Position numbers and translations under genes: made by a program
Shown here: one piece after another, positions 14,801 to 26,100 of the stretch
Position numbering within the stretch: position 1 is the stretch's first letter
Layout: every line of letters begins with the position of its first letter
The notes under the pieces: generated by a model
What the model was told of the DNA's origin: nothing
Seen by the model: only the letters and a program-made list of their open reading frames with translations
Databases searched by the model: none
NCBI GenBank assembly: GCA_020086605.1
Contig: JACBWW010000029.1
Coordinates: forward strand, 1,629,084-1,693,083
From: Lanius collurio
Lineage: Eukaryota > Chordata > Aves > Passeriformes > Laniidae
Length of the DNA: 64,000 nucleotides
Direction of reading: 5' to 3'

Positions 14801-17800
14801 ATGGGGGTTTTTGCACCTCAGACAGCAGCACCAAGGATTGCTCTCTCTAGTCCTGCACATCTCTGTCACCAGAGTCCTACAGCATCTCCCAAACTGTTGA
14901 GCTGTTCAGAGAATCAGGGAGTGGTTTGGGTTGGAAAGGACCTTAAAAATCACCCAGTTCTAGCCCCTGGCTGTGGACAGGGACACCCTCCACTAGTCCA
15001 GGTTGCTCAGAGCTTCATCCAGTGTGGCCTGGAACACATCCAGGGTTGTTACACCCTGTGATTTTTTTACAGCACTGTTCTGTGTGCTGTTACCTATTAC
15101 AGGTAGGCTTTAACACAGCATTAAATGTTTAAAAATGGAAAGCAGAAAATCTTTGAAAGAGGTTTTCATAATTTAACTTTTCACAATACTGTTCACTGAC
15201 CTTGTCTCTACTATGTTCAAGTAGATTATCAAGGAAACGAGTGAATCTCTTACTAGACAATTACCACTTCTTTTACAGACTTAGTAAATAAGAACAAGGT
15301 TTAATTAGGATGACAAAAGTACTTTATAAGTAAGTTATATGTCGAAGGTTCTGGTAGCAGAGAGCTTATGATAGCAAACCATACATGAGGTAGCAACTCT
15401 GAGGAAGGAATGTGTACCTGATTAAATCCACATGCTGAAACACAGAATAAATTACCAACCAGGGGCAAAGTGGAAATAATTTACAAATCTTCAAGCAGTT
15501 TGTCTCTGCTGTATAGACAGGTGTAACATCTTTTTGCCTTTATTAGAATGTTTTTGCTGCAAGCCATGGCTGGATTAACACTGTTGCTTTACAGGGGTTC
15601 CCTGCAGAATTTGCCATGTATCTGAACTACTGTCGTGGCCTGCGCTTCGAAGAGGCACCAGATTACATGTATCTGAGGCAATTATTCCGTATTCTTTTCA
15701 GGTCAGTCTCCAAGTGGAAAAGTACAGAAACTTCTCAGGGATCCAGTTGGGAACTGCTCTGTGGGACTGGCACTGCAGAGAGCAGCTCCTGTGTGTGTGG
15801 TGTAGGGAGTTCTTCTGGGATTTCCTTTCATTTCAGAGCTTCAAAAGCTGTTTAAAGGACCTGAAAATTATTGTTCAATGTTAAACATAAAGGGAGAAGA
15901 TTCTCTTGTTTTTGCATTGTGGGATGTGACCACAGGGTTGAGCCCATGCTTCAGGTTCTGTTGCAAGTACCTTAAGGAACTGACCCCTTGGTAGAAGTCT
16001 TTGAAGCTTTTTATGTTTGGGAATTGGTGATGGGCCCAGCAGTGGTTCCCAGGAGAGAAATTTCAGTGGAGGAGAATAATGCTGCTTCATTGAGCTTGTT
16101 AGAGCAACTGGAACGTAAATTCCACCTTGTGCAGTGAAGAGCATCTGTCAAAAGAAGGGCTGGGACTGATCTCTCGAGTGTCCCCCCAGGTTTCTGGAAT
16201 CCAAAGAATTCCTATTCAGTGATGTACAATACTGCAGTCTCTCCTTGAAATTATATTAAAAAAAAAAGCTCAGAAGCTCAGTGCAGACCGTGGGTGAGCT
16301 GGGCTGGGAGGAAGTGCTGTTTCCACCTTTGTGTAAGCAGTGAGTAAATGCTGCTGGCTGGTATTTGGGCTTGCTGCAAGAATCCCTTTAAGTTAGTAAT
16401 ACTTAGCATTTCTATAGCATTCATAATCTCTAAAGCAGCTTAGAGAAGGAGCTATCCCCTAGTTCTGGGATTTCAGACAGGGCTTGGTGTCAGCTCTGAT
16501 GTGTTACAGCAGAATATCTCCCTCTTTTGCAGGACCTTGAACCACCAGTATGACTACACATTTGACTGGACAATGTTAAAGCAGAAAGCAGCACAGCAGG
16601 CAGCCTCTTCCAGTGGGCAGGGGCAGCAGGCCCAAACCCCCACAGGCAAGCAAACTGACAAATCCAAGAGTAACATGAAAGGTTAGTAGCCAAGAACCAA
16701 GTGACGTTACAGGACAAACAAAAATTCCACGAATTTGGACAACGGCGGCAATTCCAAGTGTTAGATCAAGGAGGTGGTTTAAAAACTACATTTGGCTCTT
16801 AAATTCAAAAGCAAAACCAAAAGACGTCCTTGGAGAATTTGACTACTAACTTTATTCCAAAATGTCCTTGTTATTCATATCATTTCTTCTGGGGATGTTG
16901 GGTCATTTTTAACCACTGCATCTTTTGCTCCCGCATTAACCACTTTCCAAAAACAAGGAACTGACTTGGTGTTGGGAATGTGACATTTTTATTTATTTTG
17001 ATTTATATATATACATATATACGTCCTTATATATGTATAAATATATAATGCAATCCAAAATCCTAGACCTAACACTTCTTAAGGGATAATTCTCATTGAC
17101 TAGGCAAGGATCTAGAGACTTTGGGTTCTGCTCTGTGGCAGCTGGTACAGTGCTGTGGGTTTGCTTCTGTTCTGTATGCCTCAAACACTGGCAAGAGAAA
17201 ATTGTGAATGCTCTGGCTTCCTCCAGTGGGTTTACATTGAGACATTTGGTCCACAGGTCAAGGAAGGGACCAGTGAGCTCAAAATGCTTTGCCTAAATCA
17301 AGCAGTAACCCCAAACTGCTGTGGATTGCCAACTCACAATTTTCTGAAGTATCTGGGTGCTCTGGGGTGGAGCTTGAGGTTTCCTGATGATTTTTTTTGA
17401 TGTTTCTAGGTTATGGTTTCAAAGGGAAATGTTGTGACATGTTCAAATGTAATTGTGTAATAACTGAAAACTGAGTTCTGAAAAGACACATGGTTGGTTG
17501 GTTTTTTTCACATGGTCTAGAAGCTTTTAAAATACTTTTTTTTTGATGATGTAAATGTCCTGGTGTGAGTCTGGTAAGTCCCTAGGATGAAACTGCCACA
17601 TCTGTGCATTTGAGAGCCAGTCTTGCCATGAAACCAATTCCTCAAGCTGAGCTGTGGATAAAATTGAAACGAATGAGATTGTGTGACTGAGAATAGAGAA
17701 GCAAGGTTTAAATTCTGTACTGAGGCATTGCTGCTCTTCAGTACCCCTTGTCTATCATTTTTATATGTATAAAATTGTATACTTGGCTAACATGACAATC

Positions 17801-20800
17801 TGGGAGATCAAAGAAATGCAGAAGTGTTCACAATAAACTTATCCAACATTGTTCTTCACATATTGTGGCAGCATTCAAACCTTACCAGGTGTCTTTAGTC
17901 AGAATTGCTATCAAAAAACACATTTCATCCAGAACAAATGAAGTAGTAAAATACCTGCTGCTTTTCCCAAGACTGAAGTGGTTCTTGAAAAAAAATAAAT
18001 TTTACAGATGCCATTCAGTGTCAGATTTTTGGCATAAAGAGTGCAGCTTGCGTGGCTGGAAACCAGTTCCTTCAGCTCTAACACCAGTAGCAGACTGGGC
18101 AGTTAAGCACCTGGGCTTGGATTGCTTCTTGAAGTAGAGAAACTCTGAAGTTCAGAACCCAGCCCAATTTGGGGTGTGGAGAGGTTGACTGTTGGAGCAG
18201 GAGAAGATAATTTGAGCAAAAATGCACATTCCTCACCACAGCTCATGCTCAAAGTGAAGGGCTTGCAGGAGCTGATGATCTGTGAGTGGAACCCGCCCTG
18301 AAAATCAAGTTGTGAACTGGTGAAGCACAGTTTTGCTGGAGTGTTCTGAGGTTTAATGTGCTGCTCTCCTGGCTCAGACAGTCTCTGTCCAAGTGCTGTG
18401 TGTAAAGAAAGAAAAGGTCATTTAAATGATTATCTGCCTGCACCTTGAAGTGATGCTGCAGTGCCCGAGAGCAGAGCTGAGCTCACTGACAGGCACAGGG
18501 AGCAGGGAAGCTTTTCTAGGGAGCCTTAGACCATTTCTGATCACTGATGGACATCCCTTATCACCTGTCCTTTGGTAGAGACCCACTGCTATAGCTGAGG
18601 TGAAATTCCTGCACTTTTGGCACAATTTCATTGAGTTTTTTTGGGGAATGACTCCTCTTCCCATCCCCAAGAAAGGCTTGTGACCTTTGGATCCATCAAG
18701 CTGTAATGTCAGCAGAGCATTAGAGCAGTACTTGGCAAGCATCAGAGGACTTCAGAGGCTTCATCTCTTCATCAAAGTAAAGATTTCCAGATTCCTAAAG
18801 TCCTGCCTGTCTCTTTGTGGGGAATTTTGCCTATTAGTGAAGATTTTTTTGAGCCCAGCTAAGCTGAAGGAGGAGACCCTATGGCTTGGATGCTCTGTCA
18901 CATTGGAGAGGATGAAATACTGGGTTTTTTTCTGGACTTCAGTTAAATTCTTTTGTAGTTGCTGTAGCAAAGCCTATGTGGAAGTGGCTTAAAAGGCTTC
19001 ATGGTATCAATGTCACCTCTCTGGTAACCATATCCATTCAACAAGAGTCTGCAAATAGCAATGTACAGGTGCAGTTCTTTATAAAGTCCTGTTGAAGATG
19101 TGCATCTGGGCAGGGTGGTCCAGAGAAGTACAGACTCAGATTGTTTATCCAGTGTGCTCATTTACAGATATTCCTGACTTTCTTAACACAGATCCATGTT
19201 AAATCATACCACTGAATCCTAGGGTTTATCCAAGCTAAATATTCTGCTTGGTTCCAGAATAACCTGTTCTGTCCATGGCCTTTTTTCCCTTCAGTTTTTT
19301 TTTTCCCCTGCCCCTCTCTGGAACTCTGTGTAGTGTCTTTTGTAACAGCCAGCTCAGCTGGTTTGGAACTTGGGAGAGGTGAACTGTTCCAACAGACAGA
19401 GCTCTGCTGACTCTGGCAGGTTGGGCTCCCTCTCTTTTGCCAGTGCAGCAGTTGTTCAGGTGTGATTTGTAACTGTGTTTACACTCAGCTTCCCTCAGTC
19501 ATAAAAGTGACTCAAGCAGTCAATCTGCAGGATAAAGTCTACCAGTTCCTTTTGGGAGAGGTGTTTTTAATTCCTGGCAGTGGAGATTCTGCGAGGCTGT
19601 CAGCAGGTCCATCAATGTTTGCTGGATGCCTGTGGTGGTGGCAGGATTGCTCAGAACAGACTGAGACTTGTCTGCTTGAGAATTATTGACAACTGAATAC
19701 TTCTCACTGCTTGTCTGGAGGAGTGGAGAATACAGAAAGTTTGAGCTTTTCCAGTTGAGGAGGTTTTTAGGGAATGACGTTCCAATTGCTGCTCCTCTGT
19801 CAATCAGATCTGCAGCCATGGTAATAATAAAGCAGTTTGAGGATCCCTCACGTAGCAGAGCGATTTTCAGAGGTTTGGGTCACACCTCAGAGGGACAAGG
19901 AGTGACGGTTTGGTGCTGTATGGAGTGAAGATCTGGGGAAGAGATGGCACTGTGAGCTCTGCAGCACGTTCCTCATACCAGCAGTGCTCTGAGCATCTCC
20001 TTTGACAGCTGTGGTTGGGCTGTGTCTTAACAGCACTTCCAAGGGACATTTTGAGCTGAATCCAGTTCCCTGTTCTCTCTGTAGCCCTGTTCTCTCCTGC
20101 CCATTCTACCTCGGGTTTGAGGAGTTCTAACAGCAGATCATTTGTTAGGATGTCCTTTGTCCTCAGGTTCAGGCTCCCATTTCTTGTGAAATGTTCAGAC
20201 TTCTGAAGCAATGAGTTGATCTATTTCTTTCCACACTCCTTTGTTGACTTTGTTTGGCTGCTTTGATGGAGAAAGTGGTTCAAGTGATGAATCAGTGTTC
20301 TCTGCTGAGCACACTAAATGGAAAAACAGCATAACTTTGTGTTGTGTGCATCAAGTAAGGATTAGGGAATGTGGGAATCACTGGGCTTTATGTGGGAATT
20401 TGTGCTCAAGTGCTGTGGCTGTCTTGATTCTGGTGCAGGATTTTTTTTAATAGGAGTAGTACTGGATAAAGAGAATTGTCCTTCAGTGCATTAAGACTGG
20501 GTTTAAACCGAGTTATTGAACCTCTTTGAAATTACCTGTAGCCAGTTCTGGAAGAGTTAAAGCCATTTTCTGGGTGCTCTCCAGATACATTTTGGACAGA
20601 ATGTCAGACCAGTAAGACTTGTTTGCACTTGCTTCTCTCTGGATGACAGCACAAGCTATAGCTGAGGTCAGCTCTGTCTGTATTTCACTGAGAAGAGATT
20701 TCTGTTGCAAAAACTCGGAGCTGTTGCTCTGATGAATTCACCCATGGCCAGAACCATCCTGGCTGGAGGGCATCCCGAGCAGAAACTCTCTTGGCAAAGT

Positions 20801-21603
20801 CATCTTAGGTTGAGGCTCCTGTTAGCTCTGTAAAGCACAGCCCTGCCACCAGAGCCAGCAGAAAGGAGCACAGAGGGAGGGCTGCCTTAGCCTGCAGTAA
20901 CTGCTTCTTGGGGTGTACATTCCTGTGCTCTGCCTCTGCCCAATGTCATTGGGAATACTGAGCACTGAAGGAACTGCTGTGTGTGCACCACGTCCCTGTC
21001 ATGTGAGTCAGCACTGTCCTTCCAAAGACAGAGCTGTGCTGCTTCCCCAGTCCCCATCACAGCTTCTGCTGGCTGTTGTGGCTGCCCAGAGCGTGCTGCT
21101 GTGGGTTTGTAGTGGCAGCAGTTACTGTAAGGTGAGTTATTGCCTGCCTTCCCTGTGTCCCTGTGACTGCTGTGCTGCGTCTCTGGAGAGCTCCCTGCAG
21201 TCAGATGACAGCCTGACATTCAGGGATACAAACATGAGCCACTGCAGACAAGTAGAAAACAATCCTATGAAATTACATCCTGTTTCCTAGTGGCAATAAC
21301 ACAGCTTGTTTTCAAACTCTTGGGCTGAATTGCTGCTGCAGGAATGTGGCATCCAGCTGGTGCATTAAGGCTGTTTTCCAGTGCAGCAGTAGGTGTGAGT
21401 GAGAGGTGTGTGAGCTCCAGAGCTGTGGCACATGCAGGTTACCTTTGGAAATGGACACCAGGAACTCTGCAATTCCCAGATGGAGCAGCATTTTGCCCTT
21501 TGAATGACCATAACTGCTGTTTAGTTCTCCTCCTGTGAAGGCTGTTGCTCCTCTCCATCCCGTATCAGTAAGTTGCCCTTGTGTTTATCTTGCAGGTTTC
21601 TGA
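2735..21603 (+). CDS. CSNK1A1: CSNK1A1, casein kinase 1 alpha (N-terminus outside window)
   Basis: This serine/threonine kinase phosphorylates primed and acidic substrates, among them beta-catenin Ser45 in the Wnt destruction complex. Coding exons seen: 2735-2861, 4542-4640, 7032-7115 (optional L exon), 9843-9982, 13094-13172, 14151-14225, 15595-15701, 16533-16645 or 16533-16681, and 21596-21603. All junctions keep frame. Diagnostic motifs in order are [22 protein letters not shown], the catalytic loop [11 protein letters not shown] in [10 protein letters not shown], and the CK1-specific SIN triplet ([12 protein letters not shown]) that replaces APE. The C-terminus ends in TPTGF or NMKGF depending on splicing. 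The translation looks essentially identical to vertebrate CK1 alpha as I recall it. Exons encoding roughly the first 74 residues lie left of position 1. Positions 1-2734 are intron, and I see no further exon there. Introns between the listed exons show only poly-T tracts and one CR1 fragment. Identification is secure. Confidence 0.97.
4542..4640 (+). CDS. CSNK1A1: CSNK1A1 exon: catalytic loop HRDIKPDN
   Basis: The acceptor is a poly-T tract followed by acag before 4542, and the donor is gttagt at 4641. It encodes 33 residues from MISRIEYVH to GRHCNK. The HRD catalytic aspartate and the metal-binding Asn (HRDIKPDN) are intact. It ends in phase 0, so the 28-codon L exon can be included or skipped without changing frame. 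Confidence 0.96.
7032..7115 (+). CDS. CSNK1A1: CSNK1A1 alternative L exon (28-aa nuclear-localisation insert)
   Basis: This is exactly 84 bp, phase 0 at both ends, with acceptor ttgttcag and donor gtctga. It starts [13 protein letters not shown] and ends FSGLNQ, 28 residues. The basic run PVGKRKR is an SV40-type nuclear localisation motif. In vertebrates this L insert sits just before the DFG strand and defines the CK1 alpha-L and alpha-LS isoforms, which are nuclear. The donor gtctga is weaker than the neighbouring donors, as expected for a cassette exon. Confidence 0.93.
9843..9982 (+). CDS. CSNK1A1: CSNK1A1 exon: DFG and activation segment
   Basis: The acceptor is tttttcttgaag and the donor gtgagt is at 9983. 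It encodes [13 protein letters not shown] through NAHLGIEQ plus two bases of a Ser codon completed in the next exon. It contains the magnesium-binding DFG, the basic substrate-recognition patch KKYRDNRTR, and the CK1-type SIN motif in place of APE. Confidence 0.96.
13094..13172 (+). CDS. CSNK1A1: CSNK1A1 exon: [12 protein letters not shown] helix F region
   Basis: The acceptor is ttcctgcag and the donor gtaggt is at 13173. The first base completes Ser, then 26 codons run [15 protein letters not shown] to LPWQGLK. The Asp of RDDMES is the conserved helix-F aspartate. It is phase 0 at the 3' end. Confidence 0.96.
14151..14225 (+). CDS. CSNK1A1: CSNK1A1 exon: [15 protein letters not shown]
   Basis: This 75-bp exon is phase 0 at both ends, with acceptor tgttccacag and donor gtaaga. 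It encodes 25 residues ending TPVEVLCK. The lysine-rich [12 protein letters not shown] segment is the CK1-family loop in the C-lobe. Confidence 0.95.
14908..15060 (-). mobile_element. CR1 LINE 3' fragment in CSNK1A1 intron
   Basis: The + strand reads agaatcagggagtggtttgg, then gttggaaaggaccttaaa, then later the typical cactagtccaggttgctcag and cctggaacacatccagggt. This is the reverse complement of an avian CR1 3' end, so the element is on the minus strand. It is 5'-truncated and diverged. It lies in the intron between the 14151 and 15595 exons. Confidence 0.85.
15595..15701 (+). CDS. CSNK1A1: CSNK1A1 exon: end of kinase domain
   Basis: The acceptor is gctttacag and the donor gtcagt is at 15702. 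It encodes 35 residues, [16 protein letters not shown] to LFRILF, plus two bases of the next Arg. CRGLRFEE and DYMYLRQLF are typical CK1 alpha C-lobe helices. Confidence 0.96.
16533..16681 (+). CDS. CSNK1A1: CSNK1A1 penultimate exon with alternative S insert
   Basis: The acceptor is cctcttttgcag. The exon encodes [16 protein letters not shown] and then a Gln/Ala/Ser-rich tail ending QAQTPTG. Two 5' splice sites are visible. The upstream one splits at 16645/16646 with intron start gcaagc (a GC donor) and gives ...TPTGF. The downstream one splits at 16681/16682 with gttagt and adds exactly 36 nt, the 12-residue S insert [12 protein letters not shown], giving ...NMKGF. Both join the 21596 exon in the same phase. 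If neither is used, reading runs to TAG at 16684-16686 and ends NMKG. Confidence 0.95.
16687..17860 (+). other. CSNK1A1: Possible alternative CSNK1A1 3'UTR from unspliced penultimate exon
   Basis: If the gttagt donor is not used, the transcript stops at 16684-16686 and continues into AT-rich sequence that looks like UTR rather than intron. It includes an alternating TA-rich stretch at 17000-17050 and an AATAAA at 17832-17837. I recall the start of this block (tagtagccaagaaccaag) as similar to sequence at the end of mammalian CSNK1A1 mRNAs, but cannot align it here. The segment is otherwise intron of the spliced forms. Confidence 0.5.
17832..17837 (+). terminator. Candidate poly(A) signal AATAAA of short CSNK1A1 mRNA
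   Basis: AATAAA lies in an AT-rich context about 1.15 kb after the in-frame TAG of the unspliced penultimate exon. A T-rich stretch follows (ccaacattgttcttcacata). It would end the intron-retained transcript. Confidence 0.4.
21596..21603 (+). CDS. CSNK1A1: CSNK1A1 last coding bit: Phe-stop
   Basis: The acceptor is gtttatcttgcag before 21596. The exon opens gtttctga. With the preceding G from either upstream donor it reads Gly-Phe-stop, which reproduces the known vertebrate C-termini TPTGF and NMKGF. The rest of the exon is 3'UTR. Confidence 0.9.
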
Positions 21604-22631
21604 GCATGACGAGGATGGGACAAAGCAGAGCAGATCGGAGCAGGACTTGTCACTCCCCAAATCCTAGAAATTTTAGTTCATACACTTGCCAGTGGCTGTG
21701 GGCAACCATTTCCTTGGTGTAAAGAACTTAATATCAGTATAAACTGGCTCTGGGCAGTGTCAGTGATGCTGCACTTGGAGTTGTAGCAGCTGTAATTGTG
21801 AATATTACTGAGATAGTGAAACATGGTGTCCAGTTTTCTATTGCATTTTTTTCAAGTGGAAAAGTTAACTAATGGTTGACACACAAGTGGAGAAAATTGT
21901 GCATATGCCAATTTTTGTTACCTTTTTACTTTGAACTACACTGCTTATGAGATCTCATTGTTTTGGAAGAATGGCATGAACAGTCTTCGGCAACAGTTGT
22001 GATAATTGTAAATGCTCACAATTGTGCACTCTTTTCTGGTTATTCCTCCCTGGGTTTTGAAAGTTGTACACTTAAAACATTCTTAAAGTTGTTGGCTTCT
22101 ATGTGCAACATACCAAGCCAGCTGACATGGTAGTAACCAAAGATTCCAGTTTTTAAGCATATGAAAGACTCTGCCTGCTTACCTGTGCTAGAAATAACAG
22201 CATCTAAAGTGAAGACTTAAGAGAAACTTAGCGACTACTAGATAATCTTTAGGACTCTGCATTAACTCTATAATGTTCTTGGTATAAAAGGAAAAACAGC
22301 ATATTTGTCACGAAAATTAGTTAACATCTTACAACTGAACCTGTATGTAAGTTGCTTAGATAAATGTAATCACTGTAAACATCTATATGATCTGGGATTT
22401 TGTTTTTATTTTGAAGCGGGAGCTTTTTTGTTTACAAGTTCATTAAAAACTAAAAACTGTTTCTGTAAGGAAATGAGATTTTTTTAATTTGCCTTGTTAA
22501 TTCAGTTTAAGAAATTTACATTACCCTGTTTTTAAACCAAGTTTTAAGGCCATTTGTTAAGCAAAAGAAGTCATATTTCTTTCTAAATCATTTTAGATTT
22601 AGTGTTGTAACTCTTCCTCATTTTGTTTTTA

Positions 22632-22637
22632 AATAAA
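22632..22637 (+). terminator. Poly(A) signal AATAAA, CSNK1A1 proximal
   Basis: AATAAA followed within 20 nt by a T/GT-rich downstream element, about 1.03 kb after the stop codon in the last exon. Confidence 0.55.
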
Positions 22638-23089
22638 TTTTGTATTTTTTCCTTGAGGGGGAAGGGGCAGTCTTGCATTTTTATAACCTGTTGTTTGAGA
22701 CCAGCCCTCTGTAATAAGATTGGAATTTTTTAAAATGAAATGGCATTTTTTGCAGACCCGGGATTGGCAGCCTCTGAGCATTGCCATGTCCTGCCTCGGC
22801 TGGACTGACTTGTGATTGCTGCTTTGGAGAAAAAATTGGAATGGTTTGGAAAAAAAAAAAAAATTGGATGGTTTTAAACCAAGGCATTTTCTTTCAAGTT
22901 CTTGTGAAGTGGATATGACCAGATTTCCTCTTGTTCTTGGGGGCAGCCTCGCACCATGCAGAGTTCACATTGGTTACTGCCCCAGGCTGTCTTCCTTCTC
23001 ACTCCTATTCTAGCCCAGCTGAAAGAAAGAAATACTTTTATTGCTGGTAATTCTTTAACAGTGTAATTTATTCCTTTATAGCATGTCAG

Positions 23090-23095
23090 AATAAA
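23090..23095 (+). terminator. Poly(A) signal AATAAA, CSNK1A1 distal
   Basis: AATAAA followed by an A-run and a weak GT-rich stretch. It is an alternative distal end for CSNK1A1, or the limit of its UTR. Confidence 0.4.
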
Positions 23096-23115
23096 TTAAA
23101 AAAAATGTCTGAAAA

Positions 23116-26100
23116 TGCTGCCAGATGCCTATTGTGTAAATGTTGTTTGTATGGTCACTTTTTGGACAGTTTTCATGCATGGAGCAGAGCTCCTGCTCAC
23201 AGCTCATCTTTTTTTACTGTTGGAAAAGATCTTTCTTTCCTTTTGAAAACCATTTCTTCAGGCTCAGAAGACACTGTGCCCTCCAGGAGTGGTGATGACG
23301 TGGAGCAGGGCTCCCCTGGGCTCTGTCCAAGAAGGATCTGCCCTGAGATGTTAAAGTTTAGGTGGAGAGCCCTGTGTGCTCATGAACTGGGCTGATAATC
23401 TGGGAGGCCGAGAGGCTGCTGGGCTGCAGAGATAGCAGTGCACACTCAGGAACCCCCGAGGCACAGCAGGCTCTGCTGCCTGCCAGGTGCAGGAAGAAAT
23501 GGAGCTTATTCTCCTGGCCCACCATGGTTTGCCAAACTCCCAAGTATTGCCCCATCCAAATAAGGATGGTTTTCAAGCAGTGCTTCCTCTAAAACCCAGT
23601 CTGTCTGTAAGAACTGGTATCTAGAGCACTGGGAGATGTCCTTATCTGTGCTTGCTGCTGTCAAGGCAACGAGTCTGACAACACCCGTTGGCAGGAGGGG
23701 AAGGAGCATCAATGAAATGCCTTCTTGGCAGCTGTTGTTGGAGAGGCTGCTCTGAATTGTTGTGGCATTGGTTTTCATGCTTTGACATGAGATACTTACT
23801 GAAAAGTTGGGGAAAATAATTTGGTTTCAGGAGAATAAATTATTTTCTCTGTCCATTAAATTTGCTCGTGACTTTGAGGGGGTTTTGGAAACAAAACTGC
23901 TCTTGATGAGCTCTGTAAGAGAGAGTAAACACATTGAGGGTGTCAAAATGCATTTGTGTGTAGTTCTGGGAGCTGCAGGTGCTGTGGAGGAGCCTGGAGC
24001 CCACTCAGCCTTGCAGATGTGTGGGAATAGAATTTATTTCTGCACAGGAGTGTGGGCCAAGTGTTCTGCATCAACAGCCTGTGCCAGGTGTCCTGGCCAG
24101 GGGATGAGATGCCACTTCCTTAAAGTGACCCCGTGGCACCAAAGACACGTTTGCTGTGTGTTCTCCTTGGTTTGTAGCAAAGACTTCAGCCTGAAAGATT
24201 AAAACCCTGTGGATCCCGACTCCTGCTTGCAGCTCTGCAAACATTTTGTGTTGAGAGAGATTCACCTGCGAAGTCACAAGTCCTGCAAGCAGTCCCAGGC
24301 CCTTGACAAGGAATCATCATTTGGACAAGAGGCTGTAAAGCTCAAGATCTGCAGCCTCGTGCTCCCTGCAAGGTGCCACAATTCGGGTACTGACATGAGG
24401 CTGTGCCAACAGCTCCTTAGTCACCTCACTAAGCTGCATCCAGGGTTTCAAAGAGATTTATTAACCTCCTTACAACGACTCTGTGAGGCTTCCCAAGGCC
24501 ACCTTGTAAAGGATTGCTTAATTGGGAGCACGGAGTGCTCATGTGCAGAGCACTGCTTCATTATTTTTAACCTATTTAAGCCATTCCTTGTTAGAAGCAG
24601 TTGAGAGCCTTTTTCTCTTCTCCCATAAAGGCTCTGAAAAGAGGCAGCTCTGGCTCTCCCTTGTTCCCAGCGTCACTCCTTGGCTGCTCCTCTGTGTGGT
24701 GTTGGTAACAAGTGACAAACACAACTCCTGCCTGTGCTAAAAAACACTTGATGTGTCTCTGGTAGGTCTGGAGCCTGTCCAGCATGTGCCACACTTTTTT
24801 TTTCCTGATTTCTATATAATTCTGTCTTTCCAGGGATTATTTTCCAAACTCAAGTGTTGCCTCGCTGTTGCAGTGTTGTGCCTGTTCTCTCTCAGCTTTT
24901 TCAGGTGTTTTTTGTTGGGAACTTGTCCCTGCTTCGTGCTGGGGTTCTCCTGAGCTGAGGTGCTGCAATCCTGCCCCACTGCTCTGACCAGGAGCTCGGG
25001 CTGCTGCCTCCCTGCACTCCCTCCCATGTGGAATTTTTCTGCCATCCCAAGTTGGCTTTTTGCACGAGGCTTTAATTTCTCTTGACAGCGTTCTCCAATT
25101 TAGAAGATTTGCTGCTTAGCCAGCTCCATCAGCCCCATCTGCTTCTGCCTTAATTGCAGTGAAATCATCATGATTTCATATCAGCTTGATGTCATAACAC
25201 ACGGCAGGCTCCACACAGAGAGGAGAAGTGGGCTGGGAGGAAGAGCTGCCTGCTCCCAGCTCTGATGCCTCTGGAAAGATGACCCAGAGGAAGTGGCCAC
25301 CCTCCTAACAGGGCCTGAGTGGCAGGACTGTGTCCTTGTTCTAATGTGGAAATGGCTCTTTAATGTGATCCTTGTTAGCCTGGGCTCAGCAGGAACGGGG
25401 AGGGTGGGACCAGGGCTGGCTGTGAGGAGTTGAGAGTGACTCGTGCTGGGACACAGCTGCATTAATGAACCCTTCCAAAGGCACCCAGCTCTGTGTCCTT
25501 CTCTTTAAATGTCCCACAGTGGGCTCAGCTGCTTCCCAAAGCTCAGTACTAAAGGTGTAAAATCCCTTACACTGAAATGCTAAGGTGACTTCTTACATTA
25601 TGTGAGATGCTCTTCAGAGTGACTGTGGACAGTGCTGGATTTTGGTAATCGAGAGGAGCCAGGGAATATTCTCACACCAGACTCGAGTGATTTCGTTTCC
25701 AGGTATTTGTGTTCATAAATTTCTGAGGGTTGATGTAGCTCCTTTCTCAGAGAAGAGCTTGGTGTTTTGGTATCAGAGACTGCTTTGGAAGTACCTGAGC
25801 ACACTCAGCCCTCACTGTTCTGCCTCCCCTTTTGTTCCTGTTGATAATGTGGGTTGTTTTTTGTAAACACAGCTGATTACCTTCATGTCTTCCCCCCTCT
25901 GAGTTTGTAGGAAGGCATCAGTGCCTGGCTGGAGGAGGAGCTCTCCCAGAGCTGTGTGTACCCCATTGCATCCCAAGAGCTCCGAGGCTTCTGGCTGCCC
26001 ATGCTGCTCCCTGTCCCCACCCTCGAAATAGCACCGAGCCTTGAGCTGTTTTGCAGGTGGCACACTTTGAACTTCTTCTGAATGGAAGCAATTGGAGATG

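Larger units (their letters stand above)
21604..23115 (+). other. CSNK1A1: CSNK1A1 3'UTR of the spliced forms
   Basis: This is AT-rich sequence after the Phe-stop exon with no further coding signal. It has two AATAAA hexamers, at 22632-22637 and 23090-23095, so the exon probably ends near 22,660 or 23,115. The first is followed by a TG/T-rich element (ttttgtatttttt), which makes it the stronger candidate. Confidence 0.65.

Noticed and set aside
21596..21666. Second frame of the last CSNK1A1 exon ([20 protein letters not shown]...)
   Set aside because: It looks protein-like, but both known donors and the intermediate GT at about 16669 join in the phase that gives Phe-stop. No donor in the needed phase was found. 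Worth checking in RNA-seq only.
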